This document shows, one piece after another, positions 11,400 to 23,225 of a stretch of DNA of 64,000 nt (positions are counted from its first letter, which is position 1; the number at the start of each line of letters is the position of its first letter). Origin of the DNA: Prionace glauca (Eukaryota; Chordata; Chondrichthyes; Carcharhiniformes; Carcharhinidae); contig CM075760.1 of assembly GCA_037974335.1 (NCBI GenBank), positions 8,367,432-8,431,431 of the forward strand, given 5' to 3'. Under the pieces are notes generated by a model, which was not told where the DNA came from, made no database searches, and worked only from the letters and a program-made list of their open reading frames with translations. The translations under genes and the position numbers were made by a program.

Positions 11400-11967
11400 T
11401 GGGAAACAATGGGTGGGGGCGGGGCTCCTGCTTCGCGCGCCTGAACCCGGAGACGTCACTGCGGAGCAGAGTGATTGCTATTGGCTGATTCAGGCAGGGC
11501 TCTATTGTGCCGTCACAATGAGTCAGAGAGACGTTCCTAGCACCCATTGTCCCATTGGCAGCAAGATCTCTGGGTACAGAAGCAAAACACTGCAGATTGG
11601 ACACCAGCTCAGCGCGGCTGGCAGTCAACGCTCCGCCCATCCCCAGGTGGGTTCGGGTTCCGCCCCTCTTTGTCTACGTGCGGGAGATTGACCAATGGCA
11701 AGGCGTGGAAGACCGGATGGGCGCTGGTCTTCCAACCAATCAGAATACGGACTTGGGTGCATGGCAGTCTGGAGCTTCCTCCATTGTTGCCCAGGTACAC
11801 TGCTGCTCCTCTCTGAATGAAGATTGAGTTTCAGACAGATTAATATTGTACTGGAGCTACCTTAGATATTTCCAGGCATTAATCTCTCGCGTATCAGAGT
11901 CATTACCCTTTGGATTTCTCTTCCACAGGGATCAGTGGAGGCTGAGAGTCATTGAATATATCCCAGG
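11400..11967 (+). promoter_or_regulatory. ZF2 promoter region and first exon
   Basis: This is a CpG-rich island with GACGTCAC (CRE-like), TATTGGCTGATT (inverted CCAAT), the GGGGCGGGGC GC-box and ACCAATGGC. It ends with a splice donor, CCAGG then GTGAGT at 11968. Its first part is an inverted relative of 19.62-19.78 kb and 27.18-27.30 kb, so part of it may work leftward as well. Confidence 0.65.
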
Positions 11968-12004
11968 GTGAGTTAGATTGATTTTCGATTGATAAACGAG
12001 TCAA

Positions 12005-12310
12005 GCATTATTGGGAACAGGTAGGAAAGTGGAAAGGAAGTTAAGATGAGGAGGGATTTCCTCACTCAAGTATGTGGTGTAGTTTTGGAACTATGCTACT
12101 CCAAGGTACTCCAAGCCTCGGTCATCAAGAAATTTCAACCCAGAGATTGATAAGTTTTGAAATATAGAAGATGTTGAGGCAACGAGCCATCTGGTGGACA
12201 GTGTGGGAAATGGTGCTGAGGTAGATCGGCCAATTCTCAATCAATGGTTGAGGCAGTTTGATGGGCTGAAAGGCCAACTGCATTTCCGATTTATTATAAT
12301 TTCTGTATGC
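12005..12310 (+). mobile_element. CR1 relic in the ZF2 first intron
   Basis: MRRDFLTQVCGVVLEL-like coding is followed by GATGGGCTGAAAGGCCAACT, a decayed CR1 C-terminus and tail. It parallels the minus-strand relic in the ZF1 intron. Confidence 0.5.
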
Positions 12311-12546
12311 TGGATAGGAAGCAATGGGCATGAATCTGTCAATCAGCCTCAAACAGCATATTCAGGAAAATTGGGAGTGTGAATATTAGATACAGCAGGA
12401 TGAAAATGGAGGGAGAGTGTACTGGATGGGGATTTAGAGCTTTTGGGGAATGAGAGAGGAAATAATACTCCATAGAAACTGGAATTCTGTCTTCTGAATT
12501 TCTATCCTGTTCCAAATATGATGGCTTTAATAAACTTATTTTACAG

Positions 12547-12875
12547 GATATTGAAAGAGGAATCACAGGCCAAAATCTCAAACAACACATCGAGATCTGA
12601 CAGTCGTATTCCTTGGGAGCTGGATATCATTGGCCTTTCAATCTAGGAGAAATGTTTGTCCATCTGTTGATTTGAAAAGATTTCAAACATCAGTGTGACT
12701 AGAAAAGCTTCTACACTCAAATTAGAGTGTTCCAGTGCACTGACTAAAGAGCTTTAAGCAGTTACGCAGCCTGAATAAATATCACACCATTCACATCAGG
12801 GAGAGTGTGTACTAATGTCGTGGACAAGGCTTCTACTGATTGTGCACCTAAGAGAGCGGCAAGGGCATCTGCACT
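12547..12875 (+). other. ZF2 leader exon
   Basis: The acceptor TATTTTACAG is followed by GATATTGAAAGAGGAATCAC. The exon is untranslated and holds finger relics: a GTTCCAGTGCACTGAC cysteine region, then CTGAATAAATATCACACC with a histidine pair. Confidence 0.6.
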
Positions 12876-13718
12876 ATGGAGAAACCATGGAAATGTGTGG
12901 AGTATGAGAAGAGATATAGAACCCCATCTCAGCTGGAAGCTCATTGGCGCAGTCACACTGGGGAGAGGCCATTCATCTGCTCTCAGGATGGGGAGGGATT
13001 CACTCGGTTATCCATCCTACAGCAACACCAGTGAGTTCACACTGGGGAGAGGCCATTCTCCTGCTCTCAGTGTGGGGAGGGATTCACTCAGGCATCCGCT
13101 CTGTGGAGACACCAGCAGGTTCACACTGGGGAGAAACCATTCGTCTGCTCTCAATGTGGGAAGGGATTCACTCGGTTATCCCAGCTGCAAACACATGAGC
13201 GAGTTCACACTGGGGAGAGGCCATTCACCTGCTCTCAGTGTGGTGACGGATTCACTGACTTATCCAGCTTGCGGTCACACCAGAGAGTTCACACTGGGGA
13301 GAGGCCCTTTATCTGCTGTCAGTGTGGGAAGGGATTCACTCAGTCATCCACCCTGCAGAGACACCAGCGAGTTCACACTGGGGAGAAACCTTTCACCTGC
13401 TTTCAGTGTGGGAAGGGATTCAGTCAGTCATCCAATCTGCAGATACACCAGCAGGTTCACACTGGGAGGAAACCGTTCATATGCTCTCAGTGTGGGAAGC
13501 GATTTACTCTGTCATCCACCCTGCAGAGGCACCAGCGAGTTCACACTGGAGAGAAACCATTCATCTGCTCTCAGTGTGGGAAGGAATTCAATCAGTCATC
13601 CAATTTGCAGACACACCAGCGAGTTCACACTGGGGAGAAGCCATTCACCTGTTCTCAGTGTGGGAAAGGATTCAGAGTTTCATCCCAGCTGCTGAGACAC
13701 CAACAGGTTCATGAGTGA
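12876..13718 (+). pseudogene. ZF2: ten-finger C2H2 gene broken by a nonsense codon
   Basis: From the ATG ([18 protein letters not shown]) the frame covers ten fingers to a stop after RHQQVHE, but a TGA at 13032-13034 ends it inside finger 2. The codon is the linker arginine of [11 protein letters not shown] in the sister fingers. Fingers 1 and 2 have each also lost a zinc-binding cysteine (CVEYEK and CSQDGE). Fingers 3-10 are intact, but no in-frame ATG follows the stop, so restart would need a non-AUG codon. The leader, promoter and 3' UTR are preserved, so it may still be transcribed. Read as a unitary pseudogene in an early stage of decay; a sequencing error is unlikely, given three separate damaged positions. 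Confidence 0.85.
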
Positions 13719-14125
13719 TTCCAGGGGTTAGATTCTGTTGTTATTGCTTCTGCTCTCAATTACATCCAGAACTGCATTTTGTTCATTCTCACAGCTGATC
13801 AATGGGGAGGGTCAGAGGGTTTCTTTCTGTTGGACTGGCCGGTTTCAGCCTCCAGTGGGCTGATTCTCTTTAAGTCTTGTGAATAACTGGTTTCAAATTT
13901 CACAAGAATCACAGAGTAACGAGATGTTAGGAAGTTCACAGATATTTAGTTAGCATTTCTGTTTGAAACACCCCCAAATGCCCATCCAATTTCCCTTATA
14001 ATTGTTTATTGTCTCCACTTCCTCCACCCTCCTAGGCAGTGAGTTCCAGGTCATTACCATTCGCTGCATTAAAATATTCTTCCTCACAACTGTTGCATTT
14101 CTCATGGCATTGGATAACTGTGTAA
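13719..14125 (+). other. ZF2 3' UTR with co-duplicated CR1 relic
   Basis: The family 3' UTR block (CAATGGGGAGGGTCAGAGG, GGCCGGTTTCAGCCTCCAG) runs to about 13920. A minus-strand CR1 relic follows (CCTCCTAGGCAGTGAGTTCC, ATATTCTTCCTCACAA). The same order in reverse is found beside ZF1 and ZF5. Confidence 0.6.
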
Positions 14126-16335
14126 GCTGTCTGTATCTGTGACTTGGTGCTGAGAGTTGTATTTGGGTGATATCACTGATTATTAGAGAGCTGTGTCAGA
14201 GCTGTGACTTTGAGCTGTATCACGGGAGGGTGCTCTTCCAGAGCTTTCTCTGGGGTGGTTCCCTCCAGGTGTGAATCATGAATAAACTATTGTAATCTGT
14301 CCCTGGGTCTCCTGTGGTTAGTTGGGAGAAATACATTACAACAGGACAATAAGGGAATTGAAATAACTGCCCTTGGATGTGGTTGAATGGAATATATCAA
14401 TCTGGTATCCACCTACATTCTAGTGAAAGTCTGGAATGTGTAGATGGGATGAGTAAGTTGATCACTTTCTCTGGGAGATATTTACATCCTTGTCCAGCAA
14501 CTTTGCTTTCAAGAAATCAACACTTGAAAACCTGGCCACTACATGAAATATCAGCACCATAAGAAAGACAGTCACACTTTGATCAGTTCATTCATGCATC
14601 TGAGAGTTAAGAATGTGTGACATGATTTTGGGAAACCGGAGTGAGTGTGCAGATGTGATTTGTTACATGTGAAAAATAGCAACCCTAAATTCATGGTGAG
14701 ATGAGTGAAGAGCGGGTCCCAAACACACACAGCTACTTGAGACACAGCAGGAGATGAAATGGTTAATGTGGCCAGGGGATTGAGACAACATTGTGACACC
14801 ATCAAGGCACTGACACACACTCCAGAGAGAAACTGAGTTCAAAACAATCAGGATTCAATTAAACGCACAGCACATGCTCACAAAATGAGGAAAATTAAAG
14901 TAAAATGGATAATATTATAGATTGGGACAATTAAGGGGTTGGGAGAAATAATACTGTTAAGAGCTGTCCACAAATTGGATAGGGGAAAAGAGGGAGCTGG
15001 AGAATCTTTTACATCCATACTTGATCTGTTGCTTGAAACATCTATCCTTATGTACCTAGAACTCACAGTGCTCCTTCAGGAGAAGATTGAGTAGATGTTA
15101 CCCCAAGCAGGGCCAGAACAGATCTGGAAAATAACAGAGTGAAATTGAGTGAGGGGTCAGAGAGAGTTCTCCTCCGCCTCAAGGTGTGAACCGTAAGAAT
15201 CCTGGGGGACCCTGGACTTCAGGTTTTCTTGCTAATTAGTGAACATTAAATGAAATTCTCTGACTGGCTGTGCCTTGATTTTGAATGTGATTGTTCCACT
15301 TCTCCTGTTTTTATTCCTGTTGTGATTACGATCTGGATAAGGATGGTTAACAGGTGACAGGATGGGAAATTGTGGTTTGGGTCTTCACTGACCAAATGTT
15401 TTATTGATCCGGAAGGTGTAAAAGAGACAAAACTTCAGCAGAAATCTGGCAGAGCTGAGAACTTGCTGTGTGGAACCAGGGAGATAAACAGGTCCCCGAG
15501 GACAGAGAAAACAAAAGTGCCTTGAATCCTAGATGACACCTGGGTGTCAAGGCCACCATGTTTTCACTGCTTGGCACGGGAATGCTGACTCCCTGTATCA
15601 GGGACAGAGCGTGGGGAAGACAATTGTTTAAGAAGTTGATGTGGCTTGTGCAGGTACAAATGGTTCAATGACAGGTTTTGTAATTGGTCTGTTCAAATAT
15701 TAGCTAGGTAATGATAGGTTTAGATCAGTTTCCATAGACTTTGTGATGTAAAAAAGTACAGGAAGGGATTCCCTGAGCACAGAGATTTGTCGGAGTTTTA
15801 CATTTTGCATTGCCTGGTACCGTGGTATCTGAGACAGAGCAGGGAGCATTTCCATGGAGATGCTGCTTCTACCCAGAGTGTAATGGTAATGCTGCTGCAC
15901 TTTGAAACTACTGCTCAGAAATTAGACTGTGTCAACTCTTATTGATGCTGAATAAAATCTGTCACTAACAAGGGTTATCACTGGGAATCATTTCAGAGTT
16001 TGGGAAAAGGGGAGAAAGGGTTAATTGACTCCCTGACCCCCATTTTCAAACATCACTGTGTCAAAAATAAAATCTCATCTCCCCCTCTCGCTCCTTTGCC
16101 AATGAGAGGGAGTCACTTTCTGTTAAAGAGCCTGCCAACCCCTCTCACCCACTTTCCCTAAACTGCATCAATCTCATCAGGAAAAGACTAGAAAAGTCAA
16201 ATAGCTTTACTGATAAAAGTTTATTAATGAAACAGAACATGTTTTTAAAAAGCAGAACATAACTTGAGGATCAAAGAGAACCAGAGTAAAAGAATGTTCA
16301 CAATGTTCTGGACACAAACGGTTTCTCTTTAATTT
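14126..16335. other. Long intergenic stretch, no gene recognised
   Basis: Apart from 14.36-14.47 kb, which matches the ZF5 and ZF7 flanks (GGTTGAATGGAATATATC), I see no open frame, promoter or tail. A CpG-poor, repeat-poor segment at 14.9-16.2 kb may be single copy. Confidence 0.4.
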
Positions 16336-16339
16336 ATCT

Positions 16340-17700
16340 GTAGCCTGTTCCCTGCCCTCTTTGTGGAACACCCTCCGCTCAGTCCACAAGCATGACCCTA
16401 ACCTTCCGCTTGCCATTAGAATTCCCCACCTTGCTCTCGCACTCACATTTCTGTCCTCGGCCTGCTGCAATGTTCCGGAGAAACCCAACACAAGCTGGAC
16501 AAACAGCCCCTCATCTTCCCTGGAGGCAATTTATAGCCTTCTGGACTCAACACTGAGTTCAACACCTTCACATCCTGAACTCTCTCCAATTTTGACTTGT
16601 TTTTTTTTGCTGAGTTCTCGTCTGCATTTTGTTTTCATGTTTTTTTGGCTTCCAAACAGAGCTGTCCTTTATTCTGTCATTAACATTTAACCAGATCATT
16701 TGTTTCTTTTGTACAACCACTACCTTTGCCCTGTTGGCATTTTTGCTATTTGATCTCACCCATACTCTGACCAATCCCTGACTTTTCCTTGTGTTCTACC
16801 TGACGATTATTCGGTGACTAATTCAAACTCTTTCAAGCATTCCAGTTTAATGTGACAACAAGAACTCTTAATTCTCTTAACAATCTTCCTTTATTGAACA
16901 CTTTCAATACCAATTCAAACTTAAAACGGTTGCAACACTTTCACTCTCATCACTTTCACTCTCATTGAACATTAACTCTAATTATTTAACTGAAAATAGA
17001 CACTACCCAGTTAGAATGAAGTCTGTTCTCAATGTAAAATCTGTCCTTTTGGTATCTGATGATGTTCTTTAGGGCCAGTGTTCTTTTTGTCATGGTTGAT
17101 CTCTAGAGTTATCACTGCAGACAAAGCACTGCACATATCTTTTATCTACAAAATGTTTCAACTTACCAGACAATACTCTGGCACCCAGCCAATGCTATAA
17201 CTGGAAACTGATGGCATACGCAGCCAATGACATTACTTGTAAATGATTCCATTCTGTTTGGTTCAGATGGCATGTAACTCACATCACCTCCATAAAACTC
17301 AGGGCCATCATGACTACCTCAAAGTAAACAAATTCCCATATTTGGGCAACACAGGAAGCTTTAGCTCACAGTTCCCAGACCAGGTCATCACTCACAGTAA
17401 CTCTGCAGCCTTCATGTGTTTTTAATTATAAATTGACCGAAAATCCCAGCATGCTTAATTCACGGTCACCATTGCTTTCAAAAACTAATACTGTCATCAT
17501 GGAAGTCAAAAATCATTGTTGTAGTCATTCCTTGTCCATCTATATGACCCTCTCCCCTTTCTCAGCAGCATCAAATCCATCACATTTCTCCCTTGCTTTA
17601 GTTCTGAAGTAGAGTTAAACACTAATTCTGTTTATCTCTCCACAGATGCTACCAAAACTGTTGCTTTTTTCCAGTTCTTTCTGTGTTTATTTCAGATCTA
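16340..17700 (+). mobile_element. Decayed Penelope-like element end (tentative)
   Basis: Broken frames read as SVHKHDPNLP, VLGLLQCSGETQHKL, then LIF and PSGLNTEF, resembling the end of the GIY-YIG region of Penelope-like proteins. A decayed tail ends CTCTCCACAGATGCTACC and TTTATTTCAGATCT. It is old, with frames mixed throughout. Confidence 0.4.
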
Positions 17701-17908
17701 CCTGTAGTGGTTGGAAAAGTACTATTTATCATCCAGGATAAAATAAATGTCCTTCATCAGCTTTTGTGGGTCATTTCAGTAGAAATGTACTCTCCCAGAC
17801 TCAAAGAGCATCAGCCCACTGGAAGCAAAGTTGTGAGACTGGCCAGACCAGCAGAAAGAAACACTCTGACCCTCTCACTTCACCAACAGCAGAATCCAAC
17901 ACCTGGAA

Positions 17909-18835
17909 TCAGTTGTGAACTCGCTGGTGTCTCTGCAGGTTGGATGACCGATTGAATCTCTTCGCACACACAGAGCAGGTGAACGGTCTCTCCCCAGTGT
18001 GAACTCGCTGGTGTCTCTGCTGTGCGGATGATCTCCTAAACCTCTTTGAGCAGAGAGAGCAGGGAAACGGTCTCTCGTCAGTGTGAATGGGTTGGTGGAC
18101 CATCAGTTCCCGAGAGCTTTTGAAGCCACTCCCACAGTCAGAGCATTTAAAGGGTCTTTCCTGGGTATGAGTGACCTTGTGGCTCAACAGGCTGGGCAAC
18201 TGAGTGAATCCCTTCCCACACATAGAGCAGGTGTATGGTTTCTCTCTGGTGTGAACCCGTAGGTGCGTCAACAGATTGTTCAATCGAGTGAATTCTTTCC
18301 CACAGTCAGAGCAGGTGAATGGCCTCTCCCCGGTGTGAATGCGCTGGTGGGTCAGCAGATTGTTTAACCGGGAGAATCCTTTCTCACAAACAGAGCAGGT
18401 GAATGGCCTCTCCCCAGTATGAATTTGCTGGTGTACTCGCAGGTTGTATGATGTTCTAAATGACTTTGTGCAGTGAGAGCAGCTGAATGGTCTCTCCTCA
18501 GTGTGAATGTGCTGGTGGGACACCAGATCTCCAGAGCATTTGAAACCACTCCCACAGTCAGAGCATTTAAAGGGTCTCTCATTAGTGTGAGTGGCTTTGT
18601 GTTTCAGCAGGTTGGATAACTGACTGAATCCTTTCCCACACACAGAGCAGGTGAATGGCCTCTCTCCAGTGTGAACTCCCTGATGTGTTTGTAAATGGGA
18701 TAACTGGGTAAATCTCTTCCCACACACACAGCAGGTGAATGGTCTGTCTCCAGTGTGACTGCGTCGATGAGTTTCCAGTGCAGACGGGTACCTGAATCCT
18801 TTCCCACAGTCCTCACATTTCCACAGTTTTTCCAT
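17909..18835 (-). CDS. ZF3: eleven-finger C2H2 protein
   Basis: The 308-residue protein starts [19 protein letters not shown] and has eleven complete fingers with TGERPF, TNERPF, TEERPF and TQERPF linkers, ending RHQRVHN. Finger knuckles vary (CVC, SVC, SDC, SHC, SMC, SLC), unlike the uniform SQC knuckles of ZF1, 2 and 5-7. This is an older subfamily shared with ZF4. Fingers 4 and 9 ([10 protein letters not shown]) mark an internal block repeat of five fingers. An in-frame open stretch upstream starts only with TTG, so the ATG is preferred. The frame is undamaged. It is divergent from ZF4 around a shared promoter at 19.6-20.0 kb. Confidence 0.9.
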   Translation of the reverse strand: MEKLWKCEDCGKGFRYPSALETHRRSHTGDRPFTCCVCGKRFTQLSHLQTHQGVHTGERPFTCSVCGKGFSQLSNLLKHKATHTNERPFKCSDCGSGFKCSGDLVSHQHIHTEERPFSCSHCTKSFRTSYNLRVHQQIHTGERPFTCSVCEKGFSRLNNLLTHQRIHTGERPFTCSDCGKEFTRLNNLLTHLRVHTREKPYTCSMCGKGFTQLPSLLSHKVTHTQERPFKCSDCGSGFKSSRELMVHQPIHTDERPFPCSLCSKRFRRSSAQQRHQRVHTGERPFTCSVCAKRFNRSSNLQRHQRVHN

Positions 18836-19165
18836 AGTGCGGGTGTACTTGTGACTGTCCAGGTTTGACAATCAGTTCAGTCACATTACATGGATGTGAT
18901 CTCTCTGTGGCAATGTACTTTCAGCCTGTCGAACTGCTAAAGTTCTTTCCACAGTCAGTCAGGTGTTTGCATGTTTCAGTGTGTGTGTCTCTCGGTGCTT
19001 TTCCAGTCACACTGATATTTAAAATCTCCTGAAGCAGACAAAGCAGAGAAACACATTTCCATTCTAGATTCAAATATTCAGGTCCCAATTAATTGAGTGA
19101 CTGTGTTAGATCTTGAAGTCAAGTTTGGTTTGATATTCTTCTTTAAATCTTCACTTTCTGATATT
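18836..19165 (-). other. ZF3 leader exon
   Basis: On the minus strand the acceptor CTTTTGCAG precedes AATATCAGAAAGTG at 19165. The exon is untranslated as far as the ATG and carries finger-relic spacing. Confidence 0.55.
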
Positions 19166-19599
19166 CTGCAAAAGGAATATACAAATATCATCAATGTCAG
19201 TACAGGGTAGAAATTCAGAACAGACAATTCTAGTTTCTATGGAACATTCTGTCCTCTCTCATTCCCCAAAGCTGTGAATCCCCATTCCACACACTCTCCC
19301 TCCATTCTCACTCTGTTGTATCTAATATTCACCCTCCCAATTCTCCTGAAGGTGCTGTTTGAGGTTGATTGACAGACCCATGCTCACTGCTTCCTGTCGT
19401 GGACACAGAGAGCTGAAAGTTTGCATGCAGCTGCCAGACAGATATATGTCTACATTAGTGGACAAATAATGTGTGGAAGAAACCGACTGCACTCACTTCT
19501 TTATCCTCCAGTTGCTGCAAGTCCCCAATTTCCCCCAGAATGAGGAAAGAAATGGAAAGGGGGAAACATTGATTTCCTCCCAGATGTTGCACAGAGGAG

Positions 19600-20040
19600 G
19601 AAGTTTCAGCCTGAAGCTCATTGGACAACTGCTGCATTGTGACGTCACAATGGAGTTCTGCCTGAATCAGCCAATAGAAATTACTTGGCTCTGCTGTGAC
19701 GTCTTAGGGTTCCAGTGCTCAGGCCCGTTGCGGACCCGGGAGCCCCGCCCCCACCCATTGTTCCCCTCCCCCTCTTCGAGCCAAGGTTTCCAGACAAGTG
19801 GCTGGCGGTTCCGGCCAGAGAGAGAAGCCGCTCGGTGGTCTCCCCGCCCCGCGACCAGGGACTGCGCATGTCCAAGGAGAAGAGGAAGCTGCGCATGTGC
19901 GGGACTGTGCCCTCCCTCTCTGACCTTCATGCTGAGATGTTGACCAATGGAAGGAGCTGGAGGACCGGAAGAACGTTGGTCCTCCAGCCAATGGGAGGGC
20001 GGGCTTTGCGTGAATGAAGATTGAGTATCAGGAAACCGAA
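19600..20040. promoter_or_regulatory. Bidirectional CpG-island promoter between ZF3 and ZF4
   Basis: Contains TGTGACGTCACAATGG (a perfect CRE palindrome), CAGCCAATAGAAA (CCAAT), a second TGACGTC, a GC-box-like CCCCGCCCCC, CGCATGTGCGGG (NRF1-like) and two further CCAAT motifs. Close relatives at 27.18-27.5 kb and 43.62-44.05 kb keep the CRE and CCAAT spacing. ZF3 lies to the left on minus and ZF4 to the right on plus. Confidence 0.7.
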
Positions 20041-20379
20041 AATTTGCTCCTGTCTCCAACATTTCCGGTGGGCGATGGAGGGGGCCGTCCATCCTGACTG
20101 TCTGCCCCTCTACCGCGGCTATGTTCGCGGCCAGGTGTCCCTGGAGAGGGAGCATGCGGTGTCCACAGGCACAGTTGAAGCCTTCGCGCTCGTTGGCACC
20201 GCAGGGCCTGGGGTGCATTATTGACCCAAATAATCACACTATAATTTGATGATTTTAAGTTTCCTTTGTACTTTGATTTTATTCTGCCTGTTCTCCTCTC
20301 TTTTGGGGAGCTGCCCCTTTTACTTTGTCCTAATTTAGTTTGTGTTTGTTTATTTGGTTTGACCTTAAAAGAGGCCAAC

Positions 20380-20430
20380 ATTTACGGTCAGGGAATGTAG
20401 ATTTATTTCACCTAAACGAGGCCAACATCT
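20380..20430 (+). other. End of ZF4 first exon, splice donor
   Basis: GAGGCCAACATCT is followed by GTGAGTAAAAC at 20431. The same exon end with GTAAGTAAAAT lies at 44114 upstream of ZF8, which supports both as real donors. Confidence 0.55.
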
Positions 20431-20554
20431 GTGAGTAAAACACTTTCTTTTCTCCCCCTTTCCATTTCTTATTATTTCTAACTTTGTAATATATTACTGT
20501 AGCTACATTATATACATCCAGTCATAAAGTCATTGCAGCACAGAAGGAGTCCAT

Positions 20555-20775
20555 TGGGTAACTTGAATCACAGAAGCCCTACAGTGGAGAAGGAGGCCTT
20601 TTGGCCCATCAAGTCTGCGCTGTCTCTCCAACAGAGCATTCTTCCCAGGCCCTCTCCCGGATTTATGACAGAATTACCCCACTAATCCCCCCAATCCACA
20701 CATCCTGAGACACTAAGTGGCAATTGAGCATGGGCAATCAACCTAACCTGTATATCTGACAGACAGTAAGAAGTC
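20555..20775 (-). repeat. HE1-like SINE, tail side
   Basis: It begins ATCACAGAAGCCCTACAGTG and AGGCCTTTTGGCCCATCAAG (reverse complement of the SINE end) and continues to GCAATTGAGCATGGGCAATC. The tRNA head is missing. A fragment of the TGTTGGACTTTAACCTGGT repeat follows at 20.77-20.89 kb. Confidence 0.5.
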
Positions 20776-21423
20776 TCACAATACCAGGTTAAAGTCCAAC
20801 AGGTTTATTTGGTAGCAGAGATGTTCACCTGATGTGAGAATTCTTACTGCGCCCACCCCAGTCCAATGCAGACATCTCCACATCATGTTATGGACTGCAG
20901 ATTGATTCTCTACTGAATGAACCAATCAGTCCTATTCTATTTCTTTGCCAACATTCCTCTGCAAGTTTTATTTTCTTTGAATGCGCGCCCAATTTTATTT
21001 TGAAATGATTGAACATTTTCAGTTCCACCATCTTCATAGGCAGCGAGTTCCAGATCAGATGCTGTCCCTACCTAAGTATAAATATTCCTCAAATCCCTGC
21101 TCTGCTATTATTCAAATAATTTCCTGTTATATTACACTTTTATCCTGTATGAGAGACAACTGTCTGGTAGCCTGCATGGAGATTTTCAGCTCTGTGTCCA
21201 GGACAGGAAGCAGTGAGCATGGATCTGTCAATCTGCCTCAATCAGCACCTTCAGGAGAATTGAGAGGGTGAACAGCAGAGTGAGAATAGAGGGAGAGCGT
21301 GGAAGGAGATTTACAGCTTTTGGGAAATGAGAGAGGAAAGAATGTTACATAGAAACTAGAATTGTCTGTTCTGAATTTCTATTCTGTACTGACACTGATG
21401 ACTTGTGTAAATTCCTTTGACAG

Positions 21424-21780
21424 GGTATCTGAAGGTGAGGATTTACAGACAGAAATCTCAAATCAAACATCACATCAGCATGTGACAGAGTCACTCAATT
21501 CATCAGGACCTCAATATCATTGACCTTTGAATCTAGAAGGAGAAATGTTTCTCTGTTCTGTCTGCTTCAGAAGATTTTAAGCATCAATGTGACTGGAAAA
21601 GCAGCAAAACAAACACACCCGAGTGAGAGTGTTCCAGTGCACTGTGTGTGGAAGGAGCTAAAACCAGTTATACAGCCTGAAAATGCATCACAACATTCAC
21701 AGCGAGGAGAGACTGTACCTGTGTTCTGTGTGACATTTAACTGATTGTTTAACCTGGAGAGTCACAAGGACACCCGCACC
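21424..21780 (+). other. ZF4 leader exon with a clear relic finger
   Basis: The exon begins after TTTGACAG. At about 21.64-21.72 kb the frame reads CTVCGRS, a stop, NQLYSLKMHHNIHSEE: a finger with all four ligands but a stop in its centre. The leader is therefore an ex-coding region. Confidence 0.65.
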
Positions 21781-22542
21781 ATGGAGAAACCATGGAAATG
21801 TGCGGACTGTGGGAAAGGATTCAGTTTTCCATCTCAGCTGGAAATTCATCGGCGCAGTCACTCTGGGGAGAGACCGTTCACCTGCTCTGTGTGTGGGAAG
21901 GGATACACTCAAATAATTGATTTACAGAGACACCAGCGAGTTCACACTGGGGAAAGGCCATTCACTTGCTCTGAGTGTGGGAAAGGATTCACTCGGTTAT
22001 CTAGTCTGCAGAGACACCAGCGATTTCACACTGGAGAGAGACCTTTCATCTGCTCTGTGTGTGGGAAGGGGTTCACTCAGTTAATTGATTTGCAGAGCCA
22101 TCAACGAGTTCACACTGGGGAGAGGCCGTTCACCTGCTCTGAGTGTGGGAAAGGATTCAGTGTGGCATCAGGCCTGCGGAGACACCAGTTAGTTCACACT
22201 GGGGAGAGGCCGTTCACTTGCTGTGTGTGTGGGAAAGGTTTCAGTCAGTTGCCCTACTTGCTGAGGCACATTGTCATTCACACCCAGGAGAGACCCTTTA
22301 AATGCTCCGACTGTGGGAGGGATTTCAAAAGCTCTCAGCTAATGATGTCCCACCAGCGAGTTCACACTGAGGAGAGACCGTTCAGCTGCTCTCACTGCAC
22401 AAAGAGATTCAGATCATCATCTTCCCTGCGGACACACCAGCGAGTTCACACTGGGGAGAGACCGTTCACCTGCACTGTGTGTGGGACGGGATTCACTCAG
22501 TCATCCCGACTGCAGAAACACCAGCGAGTTCACAAGTCGTAG
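21781..22542 (+). CDS. ZF4: nine-finger C2H2 protein
   Basis: The 253-residue protein starts [19 protein letters not shown] and has nine intact fingers, ending KHQRVHKS. Knuckles alternate SVC and SEC; fingers 7 and 8 ([20 protein letters not shown]) match fingers 4-5 of ZF3, so the two arrays share ancestry. Fingers 2 and 4 (QIIDLQ, QLIDLQ) show an internal two-finger repeat. The start is the first ATG after the leader; an upstream open stretch has only TTG. No effector domain is visible. Its frame is whole, and with ZF3 it is the best-kept divergent pair of the window. Confidence 0.9.
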   Translation: MEKPWKCADCGKGFSFPSQLEIHRRSHSGERPFTCSVCGKGYTQIIDLQRHQRVHTGERPFTCSECGKGFTRLSSLQRHQRFHTGERPFICSVCGKGFTQLIDLQSHQRVHTGERPFTCSECGKGFSVASGLRRHQLVHTGERPFTCCVCGKGFSQLPYLLRHIVIHTQERPFKCSDCGRDFKSSQLMMSHQRVHTEERPFSCSHCTKRFRSSSSLRTHQRVHTGERPFTCTVCGTGFTQSSRLQKHQRVHKS

Positions 22543-22544
22543 TC

Positions 22545-22780
22545 ATACAATACAGGAGACCTTTCAGCCCATCAAGTTTGCACTGACAAAACTATACTAA
22601 ATTTACATTAATCCATTTTTCAGCACTTCGCTTATAGAGTTTGAACTGTCAAAACATTCAAGTGCTTGTCAATGTGCTTTTTAAAGGTTGTGAGGTTTCC
22701 TGCCTCTACTACCCTCCCAGTGAATTCCAGATTCCCATCACAGTCTGGGTGAAAACATTTTTCCTCACACCCCCCAAAAC
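22545..22780 (-). mobile_element. Old CR1-type LINE 3' fragment after ZF4
   Basis: It begins CATACAATACAGGAGACC and CAGCCCATCAAGTTTGCAC, then CTCTACTACCCTCCCAGTG and ATTTTTCCTCACA: the reverse of a decayed CR1 tail and C-terminus. It lies directly behind the ZF4 stop codon and probably forms its 3' UTR. Confidence 0.5.
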
Positions 22781-22789
22781 CTAAGCAAT

Positions 22790-23225
22790 AGGGGAAGGAA
22801 GTCTCTGGACAAATTAAATCCCATTGTGTCAGAGAATAAAATGAAATTGGCTGAAGTAAATGACAAACGTAATTAATGATTTTTTTATATGGAAAATGAT
22901 TGCGTCACACCTAATGAAAGGTGGGAGAATTTGACGTGAAGAATGTACAATTGATCTGTCTAAGCATTCTACGTCAGAGTTATTGCAGAGATCAGGATGC
23001 TTCTCTTCGAGTTATTAAACTGTCCAATAATGTTTCCCTTCGATCGTTGGTCAAATAAAATATATCTTTAAACTGGGACACTGGCTTTCGTGAGTCTTTG
23101 TATTGTCTGAAGGTTTTGGCAATACCTGGTCTCCAGTGGTAAAGCACCCAGTGTGTTCGGGGGCAATGAACTCAAAAGAATCATTCAACACTCAAGGATT
23201 TAATCAACAGTTTATTGAGTTACCA
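22790..23225. other. Intergenic sequence, nothing recognised
   Basis: AT-rich, without open frames or a recognisable element. Confidence 0.4.

Noticed and set aside
13032-13034. TGA in finger 2 of ZF2 as a possible selenocysteine codon
   Set aside because: The position is a linker Arg in all sister fingers, no SECIS-like structure was noticed downstream, and two zinc-binding cysteines are lost nearby. Simple decay is the better reading.
12805-13695. Long open frames overlapping the finger arrays, with repeated [19 protein letters not shown] or [14 protein letters not shown] text
   Set aside because: They are out-of-frame readings of the 84-base finger repeat. Every finger gene produces them, and they have no start, splice or homology support.
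15075-15120. CACAGTG heptamer as a recombination signal
   Set aside because: No A-rich nonamer at 12 or 23 bases; the heptamer occurs by chance several times in the window.
15780-15900. Possible Ig or TCR variable-domain remnant (IAWYRG text on plus)
   Set aside because: No frame longer than a few residues, no conserved cysteine pair and no recombination signal with nonamer.
18900-19500. KRAB or SCAN domain in the leader or first exons of the finger genes
   Set aside because: Leaders have stops in all frames and only finger relics; no KRAB-A box wording (such as DVAVYFS) was seen.
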